Below the pieces are notes generated by a model. It made no database searches. It worked only from the letters and a program-made list of their open reading frames with translations, and had not been told where the DNA came from. The position numbers and the translations under genes were made by a program. Below, in pieces: positions 41,648-50,615 of a stretch of 64,000 bases of DNA. How positions within the stretch are numbered: the first letter of the stretch is position 1; each line of letters begins with the position of its first letter. Source of the stretch: Adiantum capillus-veneris (taxonomy: Eukaryota > Streptophyta > Polypodiopsida > Polypodiales > Pteridaceae); NCBI GenBank assembly GCA_014529385.2, contig CM043942.1:49862274-49926273 (forward strand). The letters are read 5' to 3'.

Positions 41648-43333
41648 ATGTATTTAAGGTCGGGAGCCTTTGTTAAGTCGGGAGCTAAAAGTGTCAAAAG
41701 TCAAGTAAGCACCACGTCCACCGAAGAGAGTGTAACTCAGACGAAACTAGACCCATTAGCACCGATCATTGAAGAGGGTAGTGATACTGACACTTCGTCA
41801 GAAAAGTCCTTCTTCATGATGAGTCAACAGCCAGGAGGTTTCAACGGTGAAGGACCAATGCCAGGGGGGAGCACCTCCCTACATCCTTTAAACAAAACCA
41901 AGTTCACTATAATCTTCTTGGAAGGAACTAACTCGAGGGGAGCCTTAGTTTATTTTGACTATCGGGGATGCAAGTGTATTTGTATTGAAGAAAGACCGGC
42001 TCAGAGACTAGAGATAATTCGAGTCTATGATGATGGAGACAGATTCCGAGACGAAAAGGGGAACCACTATCTGATAGTGAGTAACCCTGAGGATTACAAC
42101 AGATATGGGGATAATGTGGCAAAAGGAAAATGGTTTCAGAAACCCAAGAACCGCCTCCTAACATTGATCGACCTGGAGCACTTTTTATGTATGATAAGAA
42201 AACAACCAGGGTCCCAACCTATAATGAGAATGTAGGGATTTACAAGCATGAAAGCGAGGGAATAGTCTCTTACTTTCGATGCAAGGAACCCTACCCAAAC
42301 GAATTAAGCATGAGGGCTAAGGGATTTACAAGAACCACCACTCTATGCAGAGTATCAAGGAGAGAGTAAGCCAAAGACTCAGGGGTCAACTGAACCTGGA
42401 AGAACACCCCTAGAACGAGTTCGGAAGGATGAACCATCTTTCGCGAGAACTGTTAGAAATTATGGCTTAGGAGCACCATTGGGAGAGGAACCTGGCCACT
42501 ACAGAAGACCAGAGGAGGTATATCGACTAAGACGGGGAGTTCCCATGATGAGATTTGTAGACCATCGTAGAATTAGACCTTCTCAAGTACAAAAATGGGT
42601 AAACAAGAAATATACGGGAAGCACGGATCCAAGAGATCATGTAGCAGCCTTTGTGCGTGTAATTAGAGCTGAAGAGGTGTTAGACTTTCCTACCCAATTT
42701 GTTGGATTCGGTTTAACCTTAGAGGATGATGCTGCTACATGGTTTGACTCAGTGGAGCGAAGAGACTTTGAGTCTATGGAGGAAGTGTTTGACGAGTTTA
42801 TCAAGGAATTCTCACAAAGGGGAATAGCTCATAATACAGTCTCACAAATTCATAAATTCAAACAGAAAGATGGAGAGTCTGTGCGAAAGGCAGCCCTCCG
42901 ATTAAAAAGATATGTTAAGTTCTGCCCCGTGGAAGAACTACCAACTCAGTCCAAACTTATGCTTATATTTATCCGAGGACTAAGGAATGCAGATCTTCAG
43001 AAGGACTTACATATGAAAAGGAGCACGACGTTGAATGATTTAACCAAGGAAGCTCTATACCTTGTGGACAATTGTGCGGTCTACAAAGAGGGTGAGTTCA
43101 AGGATCTTGACGATGATTCTTCCTCGCAACAAAGCGGAAGCAAGTCTGCTAAGACAACACCGAAAGGAGAAGTAGCGGTAAGCCAAGAGCAGCTTGTAGA
43201 GGAAGTGCTTAAAAAGATTAACTTGTATTCCAAACCACAAGCTAAACAACCAAAATGGTGTGCGATTGAACAAAAATGGACAAACCATGGGACAGAGGAG
43301 TGTTATTATAACAAGGGATATGTGAGAGAATGA
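41648..43333 (+). pseudogene. gag: Ty3-B gag: N-terminal and capsid part
   Basis: It starts MYLRSGAFVKSG, similar to the Ty3-A gag N-terminus. Two phase changes lie between about 42130 and 42470 (the middle piece reads in another frame). The frame from 42479 holds the capsid block: IRPSQVQKWVNKKY, DDAATWFDSVERRDF, DGESVRKAALRLKRYV and LMLIFIRGLRNADLQ. At its end is the knuckle-like CAIEQKWTNHGTEEC. A TGA at 43331 stops it where the surrounding frame continues, possibly from CGA. Confidence 0.85.
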
Positions 43334-44400
43334 CCATATGCTCCGCAAGCTCAGGCGACATCCCCTCAAGTCCCACCAAGGCCTAGATATCAAACAGGCA
43401 ACCTACCAGGAGCTGTAGGTGTAGAAAGACCACAACCAGTGTTGGGACAACAACCACCCCTACCAGGATTACGACCAGTCGGCATAAGATACACACCCAC
43501 AGTAACTGAGTCGGATGAGAAGGCTTTGATACCTATGCATGCATACTACGACGAGCCCAATGGATATGCTGCGAACTCTGTCTATTATCCACAGGAAGAA
43601 CCCTCTACACCAGAACCATGGAGCATGATAGGAAATACACGACCACCAACTGCTGCACAGGCAGCGGGGGAAGGAAGATATAGCTTGCATGAAAGAACAC
43701 TGTTGTTCATAGCCAACGGAGGCATGAGCGGGCAAAGAATTGCACACCAACAAGAGGAGCTCCAGGAGCACCTCAACAGCCTAAAGGACCATGCTACAAG
43801 TGTGGTGGAGACCATTGGCTGAGGGCCTGCCCTCATGAAGAAATCATTAGGGTCAACGCATATTGCACCGAGTGTGGAATTACTCACTTGATCCCTGATT
43901 GCCCTAAAAACCCGAGCAAAGGAGCAAAAACTACCTTGAATATGTTGGGAGCGCTGCCTTCCAGTGGAGGGTCAGAAAACGAAACTCTGATTCCTGTTAA
44001 GGTCTTGACGAGAGCCCAAGCAAAGGGAAATGACAATCAGCCCAAGAGTAACGATGAAAATCAGGAAGAAATCAAGACTGACAAGTCTAGCATCATTCGT
44101 GATAATCCTTGGAAAGAACGAAGAGCGAAAATGAAAGCTAGACGTGAGCGAAAACAAAAAGATGTAGAAGCTAAGCTAATGATAGCTCGAGAGCAACTTA
44201 AACAGCAAAGAGAGTCCAACTCTCTAAAATCAACGGAGGGACCAAGAAGTGCAAGCTCAGGAGGGTCGGTATTGGTAGATAAGATCAATGAACCCTTAGA
44301 TGCAATCTTGCAAGCATATGAAGCAAGATTGAAGAACAGACAGACTCTAGAGCAAAGGTGGATGACATATCCATATCCAGAGATAGAAAAACAGAACTAG
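43334..44400 (+). pseudogene. Ty3-B gag: nucleocapsid knuckles and C-terminus
   Basis: A proline- and tyrosine-rich segment (43334-43770) is followed by a phase change. Two knuckles with short spacing follow, CYKCGGDHWLRAC and CTECGITHLIPDC (about 43795-43910, C-x2-C-x3-H-x4-C), matching the last two knuckles of Ty3-A. A highly charged stretch from 43960 (KERRAKMKARRERKQKDVEA) runs to a stop at 44400. It probably binds genomic RNA during packaging. Confidence 0.8.
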
Positions 44401-44548
44401 GGATGTACAAACAGCTGATTGAAACTGCACAAGCTTTATTGGAGCCTCCACCTATGGAAGTGGGGGATAGAGTAATCAAACCACCAAACAATGAAACACC
44501 TCACAAATTGAACAAAGGATACCCGACAAGATAGAAAACGTTAAATCC

Positions 44549-45522
44549 TTGTCGGATGTAGAGGATGCAAGAGACGTGCCTAATAGCACTGATGAATCAC
44601 TGAAAGATTTTCCACCATATACCCCTATTGTGGAAGAAAATTGGCCTGAAGAGCTATGGGAAACGGTGAGAAAAGCTCAAGAAAAATATGAGACAAAAAC
44701 AGTCAAATCGGCACCTTTCTCGAAGTTGAACTTGAATAAGCCTCCATGGGATTTAGACGTTAAATCATTTCAAGGGGATAATGGTTCAGTTGCATCCGAA
44801 GATAGCAGACCAGCATCACTCATAACTTTGCCATCATATATGGGGGACTATGAGGCAAGGTCAAAAATTCGAAGAGTACCTTCTCAAAGAATAGGCGGGT
44901 CATGAAGCAACTCAAAATGGTGCAGGACTGGGGGTATGATTATTTGTATCTAAGACATGCTGAAACTACTACACGAGTAAACATGAAAAATCATAACTAC
45001 CATGATGTCACGAGAACCCCTGTGGAAGAATTTGACTCAGCCACCATTAGTGGATCAGAAGTCCCAGCGTGGCTTTGTAAGAAAAAGGAGATATGGATGT
45101 GCGGGGCATCCCAATGTAGTGAATTTGACCACAATGAAAAGACACTAGAGAGGGTCTTGGAAGACGATGCATATATACGAGAACCTTTTCCTGAAGAGAA
45201 GCTCGAACCCCTAGAATGGTCTCAAATTTTGGCTACATTGGATGTATGCGTCAATGAAGTCACTCCCACCAAATTTTGTGATGAGAATGGCTACGATATC
45301 ATACCATACTACATGTTGAGAAAAATTGTGGAGGAGGACGAGAACGATGGAGATACTGAGAATACAAGGATAACGCGGATGACGAGAAGTCAAAAAATAC
45401 GGAGGGAGACGACAATCAAGATCAAGACAATGACGTCTTCTACAATTTTCCAAACCAAAGTGAGAGACGCCAAAAAAGATACAAGAGTAAACGACACCAT
45501 ATCGGTCTACCAACCATGCTGA
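44549..45522 (+). pseudogene. Ty3-B reduced PR1 end and pre-RT linker
   Basis: The piece 44549-44905 shows no protease active site. Across its end and the start of the next frame (44902), the sequence IGGS / MKQLKMVQDWGYDYLYL lines up with the last segment of Ty3-A PR1 (ILGHPFMREAKMVHDW). PR1 has therefore lost its catalytic part and only its C-terminus remains. The following LEWSQILATLDVC and ENGYDIIPYYML correspond to the Ty3-A linker domain. The two frames overlap by ATGA, which here looks like a frameshift by-product. Confidence 0.6.
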
Positions 45523-47486
45523 GACCCATGCCGGAGTTTAGGGGTAAGACACATTTCCTTATGAACATTCATGTTGTTGATTGTGCTAAGGATAAAGTGT
45601 CAGGAAGATTTCTTAAGGTTGTTGAAGACTCAAGATTTAAGTCCAGAGTGTTGAAACCTAAGATAACCAGCAAAGCAAAAAAAAGAGTTGCATCAGAAAA
45701 ACTAAATGTCTCTGGTGGTCCAATTATGACGAAAATTGAACAGAAAACGAGATACAATGAGTTGAAACAAAAAATTAAAAATGTATGGACAACTGAAATG
45801 GAAAGTAGCGATGGAACGAACGCTAGTGATGGGAGTAAAAAGATAGATGTACCTCCTCACTATTGTAAGTACACCATTCAGGAAAGAAGATTGGTGGTTC
45901 AGCAACCAATGAGGGAGCCTAAATCAAACGAGTCCTATGATGGGCCAGAGAACACCAAGAAAATAGACTTAGCAGAGCCAGGAGAAAGTCCTCGACCTGC
46001 TTACATTGCCACAGATCTAGGTCGGGAAGAAGAGGACTTACTGATCAAAACACTTAAGGAGTTTCGAGATGTATTTGCATGGTCGTACAAAGATTTAAAG
46101 GGGGTGGATCCTAACATTTGTGAACATTCAATCCCTCTGAAGTCTGATGCAAAGCCAAGCAAACAACGTCCATACACGTATAATGAGACATTCGCCAAAA
46201 GGATAAAAGAAGAGATAGACAAACTTATGGAGGCTGAATTTATTTATGAGATAGAGCACACGGACTGGGTGTCCCCGATAGTGGTGGTACCCAAGAAAAA
46301 CAGGCAATTACGAGTGTGTGTAAATCTCAAGAAGGTAAACGCAGCAACAATAAGGGACAACTACCCTCTTCCTATCACTGAACACATCCTAGAACGAGTA
46401 GCAAGCAAGCAAGCCTATAGCTTTATGGACGGATTCTCTGGTTATAAGCAATTGGGGGTCAAACTAGAAGATCAATACAAAACAGCGTTTGCAACAGAAT
46501 GGGGCATATATGCGTTTAGAGTAATGCCATTTGGCTTGACCAATGCTCCAGCCACATTTCAGAGATTAATGACACATGCTTTTAAAGAATACTTGCGAAT
46601 ATTCTTGGATATTTACATGGACGACTTGTGTGTCTACTCTCTATTGAGAGAAGACCATATAGATCATCTTAGAAAGGTATTTGAAAAGTACAGAACGTAT
46701 AGGATTTGCCTCAACCCAGAAAAATGTGTATTCATGGTACGACAAGGTAAAATCTTAGGCCACATAGTGTCGGCTAATGGAGTTACCACTGATGAAGACA
46801 AGGTAAAGGTGATCATAGAATTGCCAAGACCAAATACTGTACGACAGGTACAATCATTTATGGGACATTGTGGATACTACCGACGTTTTATCTACATGTA
46901 CGCTGTAATAGCAAAACCCTTGTATAGTCTAATCGCGCTCTTCAATTGTACCAATGAATGTGAGGAGTCATTCCAGAAACTAAAAGATGCACTGGTATCT
47001 GCACCAATTCTAAAAGCACCAGATTGGTCAAAGATCTTCCATGTACATGTAGATGCTTCGGCATTTGCAATAGGCTGTATATTAGCACAACCAGGGGAGG
47101 GTAAGACGGATTTTCCAATCAGTTATGCTAGTAGACAACTCAACAATGCAGAAAAGAATTATACTACCACTGAAAGAGAAGGATTGGGTATGATATATGC
47201 GGTAAAGAAATTTCGGCATTACTTGCTCGCGAACAAATTCACATTCTTTGTGGATCATCAGGCACTCTTGTACTTAGTAAACAAACCTTGTAACACGGGA
47301 CGAATTGTAAGATGGTTCATTGTGTTGCTGGAGTTTGATTTTACGGTAGTAGTTAAGAAAGGAAAAACTCATCAAAGAGCAGACCACCTTTCTCGATTAC
47401 TACATGGCAAAAAAGCTACTGGGGTAGATGATGATCTCCCAGACGCATACCTGTTTAATATAGAGATGGTACCGAAATGGTCATAG
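45516..47486 (+). CDS. pol: Ty3-B reverse transcriptase and RNase H
   Basis: A 656-residue open frame. After about 200 residues of linker, RT runs from VFAWSYKDLKGVDPNICEHS to about residue 470, with the active site YMDDLCVYS near 46615-46640. RNase H contains FHVHVDASAFAIGCIL, TTEREGLGMIYAVKKF and FVDHQALLYLVNK. It ends with ADHLSRLLHG. A TAG at 47484 breaks the frame just before the first integrase zinc module, and the same phase then continues. Apart from this stop the domains look undamaged. Confidence 0.93.
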   Translation: MLRPMPEFRGKTHFLMNIHVVDCAKDKVSGRFLKVVEDSRFKSRVLKPKITSKAKKRVASEKLNVSGGPIMTKIEQKTRYNELKQKIKNVWTTEMESSDGTNASDGSKKIDVPPHYCKYTIQERRLVVQQPMREPKSNESYDGPENTKKIDLAEPGESPRPAYIATDLGREEEDLLIKTLKEFRDVFAWSYKDLKGVDPNICEHSIPLKSDAKPSKQRPYTYNETFAKRIKEEIDKLMEAEFIYEIEHTDWVSPIVVVPKKNRQLRVCVNLKKVNAATIRDNYPLPITEHILERVASKQAYSFMDGFSGYKQLGVKLEDQYKTAFATEWGIYAFRVMPFGLTNAPATFQRLMTHAFKEYLRIFLDIYMDDLCVYSLLREDHIDHLRKVFEKYRTYRICLNPEKCVFMVRQGKILGHIVSANGVTTDEDKVKVIIELPRPNTVRQVQSFMGHCGYYRRFIYMYAVIAKPLYSLIALFNCTNECEESFQKLKDALVSAPILKAPDWSKIFHVHVDASAFAIGCILAQPGEGKTDFPISYASRQLNNAEKNYTTTEREGLGMIYAVKKFRHYLLANKFTFFVDHQALLYLVNKPCNTGRIVRWFIVLLEFDFTVVVKKGKTHQRADHLSRLLHGKKATGVDDDLPDAYLFNIEMVPKWS

Positions 47487-47498
47487 CAAATTATTCCA

Positions 47499-48245
47499 TT
47501 GCTGACATATGAAATCAATCTTGATGACAAACACACGGTGCAAGACATTAGACAAGCACGAAATTACACAATGCTTGCGGGAAGAATGTACCATCATGGA
47601 AACGATGGGATTCTAAGGTTGTGTATAAGCCCAGAGGAGTACGAAGCGTATCTAGAGGAGGCCCAAAGACAAACAAGGGGATTCCATAGAGTAAATCAAA
47701 TGATGTATGAACAACTAAGAAGACTTGGTGTGTATTGGCCAGGAATGACAGGCGATGTAGCTAAGTACATCAAGAAATGCGACTTTTGCACATCCAATAC
47801 TACTGTGGATTATACCACATTATACCAAGTGACAGTAGCACCCGCATGGAGTCATGCTATTGTGGAATATTTGACTAATAAGGAGCTACCAAGAGATTGG
47901 TCTAAAGCCAGACAAAAGGCTTTACAAATCGAAGCGAATAGGTATGCCCTCATTAGTGACCAATTGTATAAAAGAGGAACTGATGACCAACTGAGGTTAG
48001 TTCCTCATGAGAATGACTACTTTCCATTATTGGAACAAGCTCATGCAGGCATAGCAGGAGGTCATTTTTCAGCAGAGAGAACCGTAAAAATCATTATGGT
48101 TGCAGGTATATGGTGGCCGACCATGATTCAAGATGCAGCAGAATTCGTGAAAAGGTGTGATGAATGTCAACGCACTAAGGTACCAGTTAAAAGAGACGAA
48201 ATGGCTTTAAGGCCAATGATGAGTGCTCGAGCATTCGCTAAATGA
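47499..48245 (+). CDS. Ty3-B tandem integrase zinc-binding domains
   Basis: In phase with the RT frame. A first module at about 47560-47795 reads LAGRMYHHGNDGILRLC, GFHRVNQMMYEQLRRLGVYW and KYIKKCDFC. After a spacer (APAWSHAIVEYLTNKELP) comes the canonical module at about 47960-48180: LYKRGTDDQLRL, EQAHAGIAGGHFSAERT and FVKRCDECQ. Both have the YWPxM or WWPTM landmark before the cysteines. In the first, the leading His of HHCC is Gln (EAQRQTRGFH). Ty3-R keeps His there (EAHVQGLAFH), so the duplication predates both copies. The frame ends at a TGA (48243), where Trp is expected. Confidence 0.85.
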   Translation: MLTYEINLDDKHTVQDIRQARNYTMLAGRMYHHGNDGILRLCISPEEYEAYLEEAQRQTRGFHRVNQMMYEQLRRLGVYWPGMTGDVAKYIKKCDFCTSNTTVDYTTLYQVTVAPAWSHAIVEYLTNKELPRDWSKARQKALQIEANRYALISDQLYKRGTDDQLRLVPHENDYFPLLEQAHAGIAGGHFSAERTVKIIMVAGIWWPTMIQDAAEFVKRCDECQRTKVPVKRDEMALRPMMSARAFAK

Positions 48246-48248
48246 GGA

Positions 48249-48821
48249 TTGGACTTTGTTGGTCCTATCACTCCAGCAGCGTATCGTTCACAAGCACAAT
48301 ATATCATAGTGGCCATGGATTACATGACCAAATGGGTGGAAGCAAAAGCCACAATGAAAGCAGACGCTAGAACCACGGCACAATTCTTATATGAATATGT
48401 GTTTACACGTTATGGCCTTCCAATCGAGCTGGTGAGTGATAGAGGGACACACTTTGTAAATGAAGTTATCCAACATCTCTTAAATGAGTTTATGGTAATT
48501 CATCGCAAATCTGCACCCTATCATCCACAAGCCAATGGCCAAGCGGAAGCAACCAACAAAATATTGTGCACAGTTCTTACGAAACTGGTTAGTGAAACAA
48601 GAACAGATTGGGATCAGATGCTCTATTCGGCATTGTGGGCTTATCGAGTTGCATATAAAACAACACTCAATGCTACACCATTTAATATGGTATATGGGTT
48701 AAATGCAGTATTGCCTATTGACTTTTTGATCCACACACTAAGGGTAGCCACACAATTGGACTGGACGGGGCATGAACTTTCAGAACGGTTAGAGGACCTT
48801 GAAAAATTAGATGAGTTATGA
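48249..48821 (+). CDS. Ty3-B integrase catalytic core
   Basis: In phase with the upstream frame across the TGA at 48243. The Asp-Asp-Glu triad is visible in AMDYMTKW, LVSDRGTHFVNE and PQANGQAEATNK, followed by DWDQMLYSALWAYRVAYKT and the NMVYG block. It catalyses cDNA end processing and strand transfer. A TGA at 48819 follows EKLDEL, where Ty3-R has Cys and continues. Then an A9 run near 48850 introduces a frameshift into the integrase C-terminal domain. Confidence 0.9.
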   Translation: MDFVGPITPAAYRSQAQYIIVAMDYMTKWVEAKATMKADARTTAQFLYEYVFTRYGLPIELVSDRGTHFVNEVIQHLLNEFMVIHRKSAPYHPQANGQAEATNKILCTVLTKLVSETRTDWDQMLYSALWAYRVAYKTTLNATPFNMVYGLNAVLPIDFLIHTLRVATQLDWTGHELSERLEDLEKLDEL

Positions 48822-48843
48822 CTCAATGTTGTAGCAGCCATAT

Positions 48844-50124
48844 ATGCAAAAAAAAAGACAACAGAAAGAGTTTTTTGACAAACATGTCAATAATAAGGAC
48901 TTTAAAATGGGCGACTATGTCTTAGTATACACCCTTAAACAGCATGCCAAAAAGCTAAAGAAAAGGGGAATGGGGCCTTATTTGATCCAAGAAATATCGT
49001 CCAGTGGAGCAGTAAAACTGTCGACTCTAGATGGAAAAGAAATGCCGAACTGGATTAGTGGGTGTCGTTTAAAAAAATATCATCTACCTTTAACACCGGA
49101 AATGTTGTTTCAATTGCATTATGGAAAAGCCTATAGACAGGAACAGCAAAGAATTCAGGACCAGGCACAACAAGAAGCCAAGGAACGGATTGCTAAACGA
49201 AAGCAGTTTCTCAGGACAATAAACGTGGTCACCCCAATCATGACTGACGAATATCCTCTTTCGACATCCCAAACAAACGAAGCGGATATACAAAGCGAAG
49301 AATTAGCAAATACCATGACAGACTTTAGGGCTCAGGACGATAGCATCATTGACGACTTGGAAGATACGTGGTGTAGTCCTTACATAAAAGCTTATGCAGG
49401 CACAAAACAAGTTGAAATCTATGCATTGCTTGACACTGCAGCAAAAATGAGTGTCATCAGCTTTGAGCTCTTTCAGAAACTTGGACCAATGAGGACGATC
49501 CCAGAGACACACCGGTTGAAAGTAGCATCGGGTGATGAGGTGACCACGTTGTGGTCTATTATAATACCAATCATAGTGCAGGCACACCAGTACACTACAA
49601 AATTCCATGTACTGCCACCAAGTAAATCAGCAACGCCGTGTATCTTAGCAGTGTCATGGATGAAAGCTAACAGGGTATTCATTGATTTAGATACTAATGA
49701 AGCACTGTTCCGAAATGACAACTTTTCAGAACCCTTCTTATCATATAACCAATACATGTCAAGGAGGAAACAGAAGTCAATACAACCACAAGGATATGCC
49801 CAACAACAAACAGAGTTTACAAGTCCAGCAACGTCTTATCAAAAATCAACAACCATGCAGGGAATCAGGCAAGTTTGGGTACGGCGTACAGATCTGGCCG
49901 AGGCACAATTACATCAAAAGAGGAAATACAAAGTTTGGATAAGGCAAGACAGCCTAATTCCTATAAAAAAGGGGGCAGAAAAACAGACAAAACACCAAAA
50001 GCCAGCAAAACTTCAAAGAACCACAGTCAAAATCGGTCGATTACGCAACGGACTATATTGGTATGGCGGCCAAAATTGCCAATTCAAAACAGGCCAACAA
50101 CACAAGAAGGGAGGCCAAAGATGA
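48844..50124 (+). CDS. Ty3-B integrase C-terminal domain fused to retropepsin-like PR2 and tryptophan tail
   Basis: One frame of 426 residues. Residues 1-110 are the integrase C-terminal domain (FKMGDYVLVYTLKQHAKKLK, GRGMGPYLI-like). A charged linker follows. The retropepsin-like domain (about 49400-49720) has YALLDTAAKMSVISF, KVASGDEVTTLWSI and CILAVSWMKANRVFIDLDT. The catalytic DTG is DTA and the ILG is ILA, so it may be inactive. The tail carries VWVRRTDLAEAQ and VWIRQDSL. Because integrase and PR2 share an unbroken frame here, the fusion is not an artefact of a stop as in Ty3-A. Confidence 0.75.
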   Translation: MQKKRQQKEFFDKHVNNKDFKMGDYVLVYTLKQHAKKLKKRGMGPYLIQEISSSGAVKLSTLDGKEMPNWISGCRLKKYHLPLTPEMLFQLHYGKAYRQEQQRIQDQAQQEAKERIAKRKQFLRTINVVTPIMTDEYPLSTSQTNEADIQSEELANTMTDFRAQDDSIIDDLEDTWCSPYIKAYAGTKQVEIYALLDTAAKMSVISFELFQKLGPMRTIPETHRLKVASGDEVTTLWSIIIPIIVQAHQYTTKFHVLPPSKSATPCILAVSWMKANRVFIDLDTNEALFRNDNFSEPFLSYNQYMSRRKQKSIQPQGYAQQQTEFTSPATSYQKSTTMQGIRQVWVRRTDLAEAQLHQKRKYKVWIRQDSLIPIKKGAEKQTKHQKPAKLQRTTVKIGRLRNGLYWYGGQNCQFKTGQQHKKGGQR

Positions 50125-50438
50125 CCATCGAGCAGTTATCTACAACTGTCAATGTCAAGCCACATCATGCAAACAGCACGAGGAAACAAACAGAATCAAC
50201 AACAAAAACTACAAGGATCTATAAGACCCAAGTCATCAAAGGAGAAAGAAAAAATGTTCCACTAGAAAATGTAACAAAATATACGACAATATCGACTTCA
50301 AAGGATCCACATACGCCAATTCAAAACCAGTGGAAAACAATCAAACAAAGAGCGGCAGATTTACAACTACTCCTTGCAAAGAAAATCTGCCAACCAACTC
50401 AAGCTACCACAGGAAACCTCAACGACAAATGCCAATAA
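50125..50438 (+). pseudogene. Ty3-B pol tail end, shifted frame
   Basis: The frame from 49875 overlaps the previous one. It contains a third tryptophan motif (ILVWRPKLPIQ near 50060), then Thr/Lys-rich sequence and NQWKTIKQRAADLQLLL before the stop at 50438. A phase change near 49960-50030 would join it to the PR2 frame. Confidence 0.5.
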
Positions 50439-50601
50439 GCGAATCGCTTATACCTTCCTCTTACACCGCATAAATTCTTTCTACATGCATTGACTGCACA
50501 TGCATATAGGGCTATATTACAAGGCCTGCATTAGCACGAGTTCACACCCATGCACAGCATATACCCTTGACGATACCCTGTCGTCCGGGAGGACTACAAC
50601 T

Positions 50602-50615
50602 AGGAGGGGGGGAGG
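50602..50615 (+). other. Ty3-B internal polypurine tract
   Basis: TAGGAGGGGGGGAGG at the pol end shares its first 14 bases with the terminal tract at 56656-56669. It is followed by GCATTCC rather than TG, so it is not an LTR border. Extra tracts between pol and the 3' gene are, as I recall, described in Athila-type elements. Confidence 0.75.

Noticed and set aside
44902-44905. ATGA overlap between two Ty3-B frames, resembling coupled translation
   Set aside because: Comparison with Ty3-A shows one continuous domain crossing the overlap, so a one-base frameshift explains it better.
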